Origin: an uncultured Enterorhabdus sp.
Lineage (GTDB): Bacteria; Actinomycetota; Coriobacteriia; Coriobacteriales; Eggerthellaceae
Reading direction: 5' to 3'
Length of the DNA: 14,636 bases
Assembly (NCBI GenBank): GCA_947645965.1
Contig: CANSES010000028.1
Location: forward strand, 1-14,636
The position numbers and the translations under genes were made by a program. Of this stretch, positions 1-7,442 are shown one piece after another. The number at the start of each line of letters is the position of its first letter. Positions within the stretch are counted from its first letter, which is position 1. The notes below the pieces were generated by a model. That model had not been told where the DNA came from, ran no database searches, and was given only the letters and a program-made list of their open reading frames with translations.

Positions 1-1045
1 CCTCGGCGGCGCGGATCATGCCGGCGTCCTCGGACACGGGGATGAAGGCGCCGGATAGGCCGCCCACGGAAGAGGACGCCATGACGCCGCCCTTCTTCAC
101 GGCGTCGTTGAGCATGGCCAGGGCCGCCGTGGTGCCGGGGCCGCCGCACTGGCCCACGCCGATGGCCTCCAGGATCTCGGCCACGGAATCGCCCTCGGCC
201 GGGGTGGGGGCCAGCGACAGGTCCAGAATGCCCTTCTGCACGCCGAGACGGCGGCTTGCCTCGCGGGCCATGAGCTCGCCGGCGCGGGTGATCTTGAAGG
301 CCGTGGCCTTGATGGCCTCGGCCACGGTGGTGATGTCGGCGTCCTTGGGCAGGTCGGCCAGCACCGCGCGCACCACGCCGGGGCCCGACACACCCACGTT
401 CACCACTTCGTCGGCCTCGCCCGATCCGTGGAAGGCGCCGGCCATGAAGGGATTGTCCTCCACGGCGTTGCAGAACACCACCAACTTGCCGGCGCCGATG
501 CACTGCTTATCGGCGGTGAGCTCGGCGGCCCGCTTGATGATGCCGGCCATCTTGAAGGCGGCGTCCATGTTGATGCCGGCCCGGGTGCTGCCCACGTTCA
601 CCGAGGCGCAGACGCGGCCGGTGGCGGCCAGGGCCGTCGGGATGGAGTCCATGAGCTTGTGGTCGGCCCGAGTGGCCCCCTTGTGCACGAGGGCCGAGAA
701 GCCGCCTACGAAGTCGACGCCCACTTCCGCTCCGGCGCGATCCATGGCCACGGCGATGGGGGTGAGGTCGTCGGCGGTCACCGCGGCGCAGATCTCAGCG
801 ATAGGCGTGACCGAGATGCGCTTGTTCACGATGGGAATGCCGAACTCCCGTTCCAGCTGCTCGGCCGTGGGTACGAGCTTCTCGGCGGCGGTGGTCATAC
901 GGTCGTAGACCTTGGCGGCCAGCGCGTCCACGTCGGCATCCACGCAGCCGCGCAGGTTGATGCCCAACGTGATGGTGCGGATGTCCAGGTTCTGCTGGGA
1001 CACCATGGCCAAAGTCTCGGCGACGTCTGCCGGGGTGATCTGCAT
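1..1045 (-). CDS. UPF0210 / PFL-family protein (3' end cut off by window edge)
   Basis: 348 codons are visible of a family that is usually about 450 residues, so the C-terminal quarter is missing. Family-typical segments are seen: [13 protein letters not shown] (19-31), [14 protein letters not shown] (68-81), [15 protein letters not shown] (109-123), [11 protein letters not shown] (150-160), [13 protein letters not shown] (195-207), [18 protein letters not shown] (275-292), [18 protein letters not shown] (305-322) and [16 protein letters not shown] (328-343). These match the UPF0210 family, a cytosolic protein with solved structures but no established reaction. The ATG at 1045 is preceded by AAGGAG (complement of 1051-1056) at a good distance. 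In many bacteria a small ACT-domain gene lies directly upstream of this gene; none is present here. The family call is firm; the function is unknown. Confidence 0.93.
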   Translation of the reverse strand, partial: MQITPADVAETLAMVSQQNLDIRTITLGINLRGCVDADVDALAAKVYDRMTTAAEKLVPTAEQLEREFGIPIVNKRISVTPIAEICAAVTADDLTPIAVAMDRAGAEVGVDFVGGFSALVHKGATRADHKLMDSIPTALAATGRVCASVNVGSTRAGINMDAAFKMAGIIKRAAELTADKQCIGAGKLVVFCNAVEDNPFMAGAFHGSGEADEVVNVGVSGPGVVRAVLADLPKDADITTVAEAIKATAFKITRAGELMAREASRRLGVQKGILDLSLAPTPAEGDSVAEILEAIGVGQCGGPGTTAALAMLNDAVKKGGVMASSSVGGLSGAFIPVSEDAGMIRAAE

Positions 1046-1058
1046 AGCGGCTCCTTGG

Positions 1059-1072
1059 GTCGCGCTCGCGAC
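1059..1072 (-). other. Small GC hairpin in the 5' leader of the UPF0210 gene
   Basis: GTCGCG-CT-CGCGAC is a perfect 6-bp inverted repeat (or 5 bp with a 4-base loop). It ends two bases from the Shine-Dalgarno sequence of the downstream UPF0210 gene. It could affect ribosome access, but in DNA this GC-rich such short repeats arise by chance. Confidence 0.3.
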
Positions 1073-1123
1073 GCTCGGCGCCGCAGCAATGTTTTCCGTG
1101 CCGCATAGTCTAGCAAACAAGAA

Positions 1124-1165
1124 GGCCCGGGAAACCCAGAGGGAGGGGACAGGGTTTCCCGGGCC
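1124..1165 (-). terminator. Strong hairpin terminator downstream of the flavoprotein reductase
   Basis: A perfect 14-bp inverted repeat (GGCCCGGGAAACCC at 1124-1137, its complement at 1152-1165) with a 14-base purine-rich loop lies 31 bases past the reductase stop codon. On the minus strand it is followed by TTCTTGTTTG, a modest T-rich tail as expected for intrinsic termination. It separates the reductase from the UPF0210 gene, which therefore probably has its own promoter in 1046-1123. A TGC-TAGACT extended -10-like element is visible there but is weak. Confidence 0.82.
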
Positions 1166-1196
1166 GATGAAATGGGTGGGCGAAGCCAGAAGGGGG

Positions 1197-2879
1197 TTAG
1201 GCGAAGTCCACCTCGGAGATAGTCTTACCCTTGGCCAGGGCGGAACCGACCAGCTGGCCGAAGGTGACGCAGCGGCCGTGGCTGACGCCGGGGCAGTGCA
1301 CCGGGTAGTCGTTGCCGAAGAAGTCGCCCTGCACGTTGCCGATGGCGAACAGGCCGGCGATGGGCTCGTCATCCTCGGTCAGCACCTGGGAGTCCTCGTT
1401 CACGTGCAGGCCGAAGGGAATGGTCAGGGTGCTGCACACGTTGCGGGTGGCGTAGAAGGGGGCGGTCTTCACCGGGGCGAGGAACTGGGTGGGCACCTCA
1501 AAGTCGATATCCTCGCCGCCTTCGGCCATGGAGTTGTAGCGCTCCACGGTGGCCTTGAAGGTGTCGGCGGGAATCTCCAGCTGGGCGGCCAGGTCCTCCA
1601 GGGTGTCGGCCTTCACCAGCATGCCGTTGTCCAGCCACTTCGCCATGACCTCGTCGAGGCCCTCCAGGAAGCGCTCGTACTGATCGGGCTTCTGCTGCTT
1701 CACGTAGGTGGCGTAGTCGCCGTCGAAGATCGACCAGGCGATGTTGCCCGGGGTGTTCATGCGGGCGTTGGTCAACATGGGCTCGAAGGGCATCTCGGCA
1801 CCGTAGCGCTCGCCGTTTCGGTTCACCGACAGCCAGGACATGATGAAAGAGGTCAGGTTGAACTCCAGGGTGTCCAGGGTGAACTGGTGGATCATCGGGG
1901 CGGCCGGGCTCTTGGAGATAGCCGCGCCGGCCCAGCAGCCCATGGTGATGCCGTCGCCGTTGTTGCACTCGGCCGGGGCGTACACGTTGGCGTCGGAGCG
2001 GTTGGAAATGGGGCAGAACACGTCCACCATCTCCTGGTTGCTGCCGATGTCGCCGGTGGCCAGGATGACGCCCTTGGAGGCGTTGTACTGCACATGGGAG
2101 CCGTCCTCGGCGGTGACGATGACGCCGGTGATGCCGGAGGCGGCATCACCCACCAGCTGCTCGGCGCGGGTCTTGAACACGAACTCGGCACCGTTGTCCA
2201 CGGCCGAGCCGTAGATGAGCTCGCCCAAGGTCACGTTCACCGGCTGGCCGTCATCGCGGGCGTCCCACTTCTCGCCGCCGCGCACGAAGGACACCGCGTC
2301 GGGGAAGACGCGCCAGCGCTCGGGCAGCTTGTCCCACGGGTCGTACTTCGCCGTACCCGACAGGGCCGACACCATGGAGACGCCGTTGGCGGCGCCCAGC
2401 TCCTCGATGTAGTCGAACACCTCGCCGGAGCGGGAGGCCCACACGTAGATGAGGTTGTAGTTGGCGGTCTGGTGCGAGGCCAGGTGCAGGTAGCGGGCGG
2501 CCACGCGCGGATCCAGATCGAAGCCGTTGCGCTTGTGGAACTTGCTGCCGATGTGGCCCACGTCGACGCCGCGGATGGAGATGACGTCGTTGCGCTCGAT
2601 GACGACGGTCTTGGCACCGTTGCGGGCAGCGGCCTCGGCGGCGTTCATGCCGGCCAGGCCCGCGCCCACGACGACCACGTCGTAGTCGAGGGTGTTGGCG
2701 ATGTCGGTGATCGGCTCAGGCGCCACTTCCCAGGTGTGCTGGCCGGTGGCGGCCAGGTTCTTGCTGTCCGACGAAGCGGCGGGCGCGGCCGGGGCGCAGC
2801 CCGTGAAAGCGACGGTGGCCGCGGCGGCGGCACCGGTGGCGAAAGCTCCCTTGAGGAAGCTGCGGCGATTCATTTCCAT
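1197..2879 (-). CDS. Tat-exported FAD-dependent reductase, fumarate reductase flavoprotein family
   Basis: 560 residues. The N-terminus MNRRSFLKG is a twin-arginine signal. It is followed by an alanine-rich hydrophobic stretch and FTGC (Cys28), a plausible lipobox, so the protein is probably exported folded and perhaps lipid-anchored. The FAD-binding fold is at [20 protein letters not shown] (66-85) with Glu95 after the second strand. [11 protein letters not shown] (352-362), [14 protein letters not shown] (509-522) and the C-terminal [19 protein letters not shown] (531-549) are typical of the FAD_binding_2 / fumarate reductase / urocanate reductase superfamily. There is no CXXCH haem motif and no FMN-attachment domain, so electrons must come from a partner protein outside this window. 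The substrate is not identifiable. An upstream in-frame start would add 34 residues ahead of the Tat signal and is unlikely. The chosen ATG has AAGGG six bases upstream. The membrane LuxR gene lies 149 bases upstream on the same strand. Confidence 0.92.
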   Translation of the reverse strand: MEMNRRSFLKGAFATGAAAAATVAFTGCAPAAPAASSDSKNLAATGQHTWEVAPEPITDIANTLDYDVVVVGAGLAGMNAAEAAARNGAKTVVIERNDVISIRGVDVGHIGSKFHKRNGFDLDPRVAARYLHLASHQTANYNLIYVWASRSGEVFDYIEELGAANGVSMVSALSGTAKYDPWDKLPERWRVFPDAVSFVRGGEKWDARDDGQPVNVTLGELIYGSAVDNGAEFVFKTRAEQLVGDAASGITGVIVTAEDGSHVQYNASKGVILATGDIGSNQEMVDVFCPISNRSDANVYAPAECNNGDGITMGCWAGAAISKSPAAPMIHQFTLDTLEFNLTSFIMSWLSVNRNGERYGAEMPFEPMLTNARMNTPGNIAWSIFDGDYATYVKQQKPDQYERFLEGLDEVMAKWLDNGMLVKADTLEDLAAQLEIPADTFKATVERYNSMAEGGEDIDFEVPTQFLAPVKTAPFYATRNVCSTLTIPFGLHVNEDSQVLTEDDEPIAGLFAIGNVQGDFFGNDYPVHCPGVSHGRCVTFGQLVGSALAKGKTISEVDFA

Positions 2880-2926
2880 GATGAACCCTTCCCTGTGTAA
2901 GACGACCGACCCTGAGCGGGGCGGCT

Positions 2927-2944
2927 GGCAACCCTCCTGTTGCC
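2927..2944 (-). promoter_or_regulatory. Leader hairpin with AGGAGG in its loop, upstream of the reductase
   Basis: In the 149-base gap between regulator and reductase, the minus strand reads GGCAAC-AGGAGG-GTTGCC: a perfect 6-bp stem whose 6-base loop is an exact Shine-Dalgarno consensus. No plausible reading frame starts just after it, and the reductase uses its own AAGGG further down. It may be an mRNA structural element or the remnant of a leader peptide. It could also be coincidence. Confidence 0.3.
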
Positions 2945-3028
2945 GCGATGCAGCATGGCAGTCGGATGGCACGGGGCGCAACCTGGGAAAGGCGTCATTT
3001 TCCGATATCAGGGGGAAGAGGTGAGCTT

Positions 3029-4090
3029 TCAGCGTCCCTCACGTGAATCGGGTGAGAGGCTGTTTTCCGGGGAAGTGACCAGATCGATGAATTGCTGCCG
3101 GTCGTGCACCTCGGCCTTCTGGTAGATATGGCGCACGTGGCTGCCCACGGTGTTTTCCGAGATGCACAGGTTCTCGGCGATCCAGGGCTGGGTGCGCCCG
3201 GCGGCCAGAAGCACCGCCACCTCCTGTTCGCGCGGGGTCAAGCCGATGGATGCGAACCACTGTCCCAAGCGTTCGCGCCGCTCTTCCTCGGAAGAGGGAG
3301 CCGTCTCGGCGCCCATGCCCCACAGCTCCCACATGTCCTTGGTGCTGAGCAGCAGAACGGTGGCGATGACCACCAAATATCCGATGATGATGGTTTCCTG
3401 GAAGACGTAGGCACCGGGTTTGGGGCCGTTGCCCACGAGCACCATGGCCGCGGCGACGCCGATGACGTAGCACACTACGGCGATGAGGCGCACGAGCGCG
3501 ACGGTGCGCAGCGGGCTGGCCGACCGCGTTTTGGCGATCTGGGAGCTCAAGACCCACAGCAGCAGGTCGAACACGGTATAGCCGCCCATGATGACGGCGC
3601 CTGCGATGCCGAAGGACGGCGTGCCGAAGAAGAGCGCCATGAGCATGAAGCCGGCGATCATGGCGAGCAGGCCCACCTTGTAGAGGGAGACGGTGTGGGC
3701 CGGCGCGAAGATGACGATGGCGAAGGCGATGATGGCCACGGCACCGCGGATGAGCTGGATGAACACGCCGCTTGTGAATCCGATGTTCGCTACGGCCGAG
3801 AAAGAGGTGACGTGTTGGAGGAAGCCGAAGCTGAGCAGCACGAGGATGCCGGCAGCCAGGGGTAGCTTGCGTTCCGCGAGCAGGGGGACGATGCGGGCCG
3901 GTCGGGCCAGGGCTGCCGCAAAGGCGAGGCCGCTTGCGGCGAACACCAGCACCGAGGCCATCTCGGGCACGAAGCCGCCCGCCCGCTCGGCGGGGAAGAA
4001 CGTGCTCATGAACACGGCGTCCAGCCACGCCCAGAAACAGGCCGATCCGGCGAATATCCTGATATCGAAACCCGTCGGCTTATGAGCCAT
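3029..4090 (-). CDS. Membrane-bound LuxR-family transcriptional regulator
   Basis: 353 residues. Residues 10-250 are strongly hydrophobic with about seven to eight predicted membrane spans (near 14-30, 41-61, 76-92, 104-128, 136-156, 161-182, 197-219, 231-249). A charged linker (SSEEERRERLGQW, 266-278) leads to a LuxR helix-turn-helix at about 284-338 (LTPREQEVAVLLAAGRT, then SENTVGSHVRHIYQKAEV). This architecture, a multi-span membrane sensor fused to a GerE/LuxR DNA-binding domain, is common in Eggerthellaceae next to exported flavoprotein reductases. The spans probably sense a ligand or redox cue and the HTH controls the downstream reductase. The ATG is supported by AAGGAG (complement of 4098-4103) seven bases upstream. 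It is somewhat shorter than many relatives, which carry about twelve spans. Confidence 0.9.
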   Translation of the reverse strand: MAHKPTGFDIRIFAGSACFWAWLDAVFMSTFFPAERAGGFVPEMASVLVFAASGLAFAAALARPARIVPLLAERKLPLAAGILVLLSFGFLQHVTSFSAVANIGFTSGVFIQLIRGAVAIIAFAIVIFAPAHTVSLYKVGLLAMIAGFMLMALFFGTPSFGIAGAVIMGGYTVFDLLLWVLSSQIAKTRSASPLRTVALVRLIAVVCYVIGVAAAMVLVGNGPKPGAYVFQETIIIGYLVVIATVLLLSTKDMWELWGMGAETAPSSEEERRERLGQWFASIGLTPREQEVAVLLAAGRTQPWIAENLCISENTVGSHVRHIYQKAEVHDRQQFIDLVTSPENSLSPDSREGR

Positions 4091-4120
4091 GGCCGCACTC
4101 CTTCTCCCCTGAAAGCCCCC

Positions 4121-4126
4121 ATGATA
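4121..4126 (-). promoter_or_regulatory. Possible -10 element for the LuxR regulator gene
   Basis: The minus strand reads TATCAT in the 73-base gap between the small membrane-protein gene and the LuxR gene, 30 bases before the LuxR start. It matches five of six -10 consensus bases, but there is no recognisable -35 at 16-18 bases. No hairpin with a T-tract is visible in this gap, so read-through from the six-gene operon into the LuxR gene is possible. Confidence 0.3.
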
Positions 4127-4163
4127 CCTGAATCCGCGCCCGCGCGCCGCAGGGTTTCGCCGG

Positions 4164-4526
4164 TCAGGCGGGCTCTTCCTCGCTGGCTTCTCCTTGGGTC
4201 AGCTCCGCTTCGGCGGCTTGCTTGAGGGCGGCTAGGAAGGCATCGGCCTCGGGGGCGTAGCTGAGATCGCCGGGCCGCGGGAGCGATCCGGCGGCCAAGG
4301 TGCCCAGAGGTCCGCCGAAGCAGTCGTCCCAGTAGGAGTAGCCGAGCAGGCTCGCGGGGGTGTGGTCGTCCAGTTCGAAGTACGCGCAGAACTGGGAGCG
4401 CACAGGAATGAGGTTGCAGAGTGCCACCAGGGCGAGCAGCCCGGCGAAGGTGGCGATCAGGCGCAGGTTCTGGCGCCGCCGGATGGCCCTGTCCAAAGAT
4501 TCGGTGGCATTGCGCGGGTTGGTCAT
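4164..4526 (-). CDS. Small single-span membrane protein, last gene of the kinase operon
   Basis: 120 residues, family not recognised. A basic N-terminus (RAIRRRQNLR, 14-23) precedes one hydrophobic segment at about 22-42, so by the positive-inside rule the N-terminus is cytoplasmic and the remaining 78 residues are outside. That part has two cysteines (47 and 69), an aromatic patch (YSYWDDCF, 63-70) and an acidic tail (GEASEEEPA). The start lies nine bases after the kinase stop codon, with AGGGG just upstream, so the gene is almost certainly co-transcribed and perhaps translationally coupled. It may be an outer-facing partner of the membrane kinase. That role is inferred from position only. 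Confidence 0.75.
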   Translation of the reverse strand: MTNPRNATESLDRAIRRRQNLRLIATFAGLLALVALCNLIPVRSQFCAYFELDDHTPASLLGYSYWDDCFGGPLGTLAAGSLPRPGDLSYAPEADAFLAALKQAAEAELTQGEASEEEPA

Positions 4527-4535
4527 GGGGCGCCC

Positions 4536-7442
4536 CTAACGACGGAAGAGGGTGAAGATGAAGTACAGAATTACGATAATCAGGCCGATGGACCCGAGGC
4601 CGGCGGCGAGAAGGGGCAGGTAGGGCGCGAAGCACAGAAGCCCCAGGGTGACCATGGTGGGGTGCTGTCGGCGCAGGATGGCAACCGCGGCGAAGGCCGC
4701 CGCCGCAAGGCCGCAGAAGCCGATGCCCCACAGAAGCTGGTTGTCCAACAGGTGGTCGGGGGCGACGCTGGCCAGATCGCCCCACATCTCGTAGCCGAAT
4801 CCCGGTGCCGTCACGATGGTGAGGCACGCGGCGCACAGGGCGGCCCCGCCCCAGTACGTCGCCTTCGACAGCGCGGTGGTCGTGGCGTCGGGATGGCGTC
4901 GCGCCTGGGTTTGGGCGATGAAGGCGCTTGTGTCCTTCTCCACGGGGATCGGCCCCTCCTCGATGCCGGTGATCCAACACTCGGCGGCCCCGGTGCCGGC
5001 CACGATGCGCTCGGCCTCCTTGCGCAGGGCCGTGGCCCGGCGGCGGGTGCGGCCCTTGGTGCCCACGCCGCGCAGGGCGAACAGCCCCTGGGCCAGCTTC
5101 GGGGCCAGTACCGCTGCGGCGGCGGCCAGAAAGCTCAGCAGGGCCAGGCCGGTGAAGGTGCCCGTGGGCACGGTGGAGATGTCGATGAGCGCGTCGGGGT
5201 AGAGCGATTCGGGCCCCAGTCCTGTCGGCGAGATGAACACGGTGCTGGCCGTGACCAGGGGATCGCCGGCGTTGGTCACGGCGTCCTTCCATACGCCGAA
5301 GGTGAAGTGCGGCACGAGCAGGCAGACGGCGAGCACGAACAGGAGCGCGCCGACGAGCCGTGCGAAGAAGGCCGGTTTGGGCAGGCCGTCGACGGGCGCG
5401 CGCTTGCCCTCGGCGTCGGCCAGGGCATCGATCTGGGCGGCGGCGTCCAGCAGGGCGGCCCGGGCATCGTGGGCGACCTCTGCGCTGCGCGCGCCCCACA
5501 GGCGGTCGCGGGCCTGCTGCACAGCGGCCGGGTCGGCGGCCGAGGCGGCCAGCAGGTGGGAGACGAATCCGCGCGGCACCGGGCGGCCGAACAGCTCGCT
5601 GGTGAAGTAGCCGGCGGCCGTGGCGGGCACCACGGTCTCGCCCTCGCGCACGATGCCGACGTGGCGCAGATGGGGGCTCGCCTCGGTGTGGGCGGCCAGG
5701 GCCTCGGCCGCCTCGGCTAGAGCGCGCCGGGCATCGGCGCTGTCGGCCAAGGGCGCGGTTGCATCGACGGGCAGGGCGGCCACGGCGGCCAGCAGACGGT
5801 CGCCGGCGCTAGTGCGTCCCTGGTAGAGCCGCAGGTTCTGCTGCACCCACAGCGCCCAGCCCTCGGCGCCGTAGCGGGCGGCGAAGCTGCGCACGGCGGC
5901 CTTGTCGCCGGCGGCGACTTCCAGCACGGCCAGCACGCGGTCTACTTTCTCGCCCGTATTCGCTTCCTCGTGGTCGCGCAGCCACGACAGCCCCACCTTC
6001 GCCGGGGCGGGGAAGCCGGCCACGGCCACCACGCCGAGCAGGTCGCGCACCGCTTCCTCGTCTTCCACGACACGGTAGAATCCCAGGGGCGTGGCCGCGG
6101 CCTGGCGAAACAGCGCATCGACGGCCTCGGGGCCGGGGCGGATGGCCCCGCCGCGCCAGAACACTGCGGATCGGGTGGGGTCGATGAGGGCGAGGGCCCG
6201 GGAGAGCCCCAGATCCTCGTTGCCGTCCAGGGCGTCGGGCAGGGTGTCGGGGTCCTTATCGGTGATATCGTTTAAGGCCACGGCCAGATCGGTCTCGCCG
6301 ATCTGGCGGAAGTAGGTCTCCAGGCCGTGGGTGTACAGGTGGCGCTTGGCCTGCTCCCACTGGTTCGCCAGCGCGGTGACCAGGGTGGCGCGATCCTCGT
6401 AGACGGTGCCCTCGAACTGGTAGCCCGCCGGCCCCGCCATGGCGGCGTCGTCCAGGGGGTCGCGGTAGCGGAAAGCGCCCGGGTCGGCCAGCCAGCGTTG
6501 GATGTCGTCGTAGCCGAGGCGTCCCTGGGAGTGGGCGTAGGTGAGGCCGTAGATGAGATCGCCGAGGCTTCGGTGCTCGGGCGCGCGGGCGGCGAAGGCC
6601 ACGGGGCGCTTGCCTGCCAGCACTGCCGACAGATCATCGGCGTCGATGAGGGCCTGGTGCGGGTGGCATCCGCCGTTGTACAGCGTCCAGATGGTGTAGC
6701 CCAGGGCGTACCAGTCGTTTTCCCGCTGCACCACCGAGGAATGGGGCGAGTAGCCGGGGGTGCGGCGGTCCACCTTGGTGGCCCCGGTGTCGCGGCCGGC
6801 CTCCAGCACCGAGGAGATGCCGAAGTCGCCGAGCACCACTGTATCGTCGAGAACGTAGAGGTTCTTCGGTTTCACGTCGCGATGGACGATGCCCTGCCCG
6901 TGCAAAAGGTGCAGCGCCTCGGCCGCCTGGGGAATCACCGTGTCACGCAGTTCCTCGAAGGTGATGTCGATGGCATGGGAGAAGCGGTCGGAGCACATCG
7001 GCATCACGGTCACGTCGTAAGTGGATTCGCCGAGGCCTGGGGTAACGTCGCGAATCTGCCCCGTGGCGTAGAGCGGCATGAGGTGGGTTTCCCGGAAGTG
7101 CGCCTCGCCCAGGGGGTGCTCGGTCATGAGCCGGCGCAGGTATTCCAGGACAGTGCGGCGCGCGAGACGGTCGCGCACGGCGTGGGGCTGGTAGGCGATC
7201 TTCGCGGCGTAGGTGCGGCCCTCCTCGTCGGTGGCCCGCACTACGGTGCCCTGACCGCCCGCGCCGATGACGTCGGCGGTGTGCAGGGTGAAGGTGCGAT
7301 CGCCGTCGCCTTGGAAGGGCAGATCGTCGCCCGACAGCACGGGAGCCGTGCTGTCCAGATCGACCAGGGTGGGGGCCACATCCACGATGGTGGGCGCCAC
7401 CGGCCGCCGCGGCTCCCGCGAGATGTCAGAGGTTTCGGCCAT
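4536..7442 (-). CDS. Transmembrane Ser/Thr protein kinase with FHA-ligand-like N-terminal repeat
   Basis: 968 residues. All Hanks-type kinase motifs are present: glycine loop GAGGQGTV (60-67), catalytic lysine in AAKIA (Lys81), HRDVKPKN (187-194), DFGIS (206-210), TPGY of the activation segment (228-231) and DWYALG (243-248). Before the kinase, a tandem repeat APTIVDV / APTLVDL (16-29) gives two TxxD motifs. Residues 340-690 form a long alanine-rich, mostly helical middle region, including LVTALANQWEQAKRHLYTHGL (354-374, described here in pieces as LVTALANQW and EQAKRHLYTHGL). About six membrane spans follow at 692-712, 763-784, 862-880, 904-923, 930-948 and 950-966, with a soluble loop at 785-860. 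The kinase is therefore N-terminal and cytoplasmic, the reverse of PknB-type kinases with an external sensor tail. The ATG overlaps the AAA+ stop codon (TGATG) and has GAGGG upstream. Substrates are unknown. Confidence 0.93.
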   Translation of the reverse strand: MAETSDISREPRRPVAPTIVDVAPTLVDLDSTAPVLSGDDLPFQGDGDRTFTLHTADVIGAGGQGTVVRATDEEGRTYAAKIAYQPHAVRDRLARRTVLEYLRRLMTEHPLGEAHFRETHLMPLYATGQIRDVTPGLGESTYDVTVMPMCSDRFSHAIDITFEELRDTVIPQAAEALHLLHGQGIVHRDVKPKNLYVLDDTVVLGDFGISSVLEAGRDTGATKVDRRTPGYSPHSSVVQRENDWYALGYTIWTLYNGGCHPHQALIDADDLSAVLAGKRPVAFAARAPEHRSLGDLIYGLTYAHSQGRLGYDDIQRWLADPGAFRYRDPLDDAAMAGPAGYQFEGTVYEDRATLVTALANQWEQAKRHLYTHGLETYFRQIGETDLAVALNDITDKDPDTLPDALDGNEDLGLSRALALIDPTRSAVFWRGGAIRPGPEAVDALFRQAAATPLGFYRVVEDEEAVRDLLGVVAVAGFPAPAKVGLSWLRDHEEANTGEKVDRVLAVLEVAAGDKAAVRSFAARYGAEGWALWVQQNLRLYQGRTSAGDRLLAAVAALPVDATAPLADSADARRALAEAAEALAAHTEASPHLRHVGIVREGETVVPATAAGYFTSELFGRPVPRGFVSHLLAASAADPAAVQQARDRLWGARSAEVAHDARAALLDAAAQIDALADAEGKRAPVDGLPKPAFFARLVGALLFVLAVCLLVPHFTFGVWKDAVTNAGDPLVTASTVFISPTGLGPESLYPDALIDISTVPTGTFTGLALLSFLAAAAAVLAPKLAQGLFALRGVGTKGRTRRRATALRKEAERIVAGTGAAECWITGIEEGPIPVEKDTSAFIAQTQARRHPDATTTALSKATYWGGAALCAACLTIVTAPGFGYEMWGDLASVAPDHLLDNQLLWGIGFCGLAAAAFAAVAILRRQHPTMVTLGLLCFAPYLPLLAAGLGSIGLIIVILYFIFTLFRR

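Noticed and set aside
912..2900. A 662-codon open frame on the plus strand across the reductase gene
   Set aside because: Its product is Gly/His/Val-rich with no domain pattern. It lies antisense to a gene with clear FAD motifs. Long antisense frames are expected in DNA this GC-rich.
2880..2981. A 34-residue N-terminal extension of the flavoprotein reductase
   Set aside because: It would bury the twin-arginine signal, which must be near the N-terminus, and the internal ATG has a good ribosome site.
4006..5499. A 497-codon minus-strand frame overlapping the kinase C-terminus and the LuxR start
   Set aside because: The product is Arg/Pro/Ala-rich low-complexity sequence and it spans three real genes in another frame. 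The kinase frame has coherent membrane spans there.
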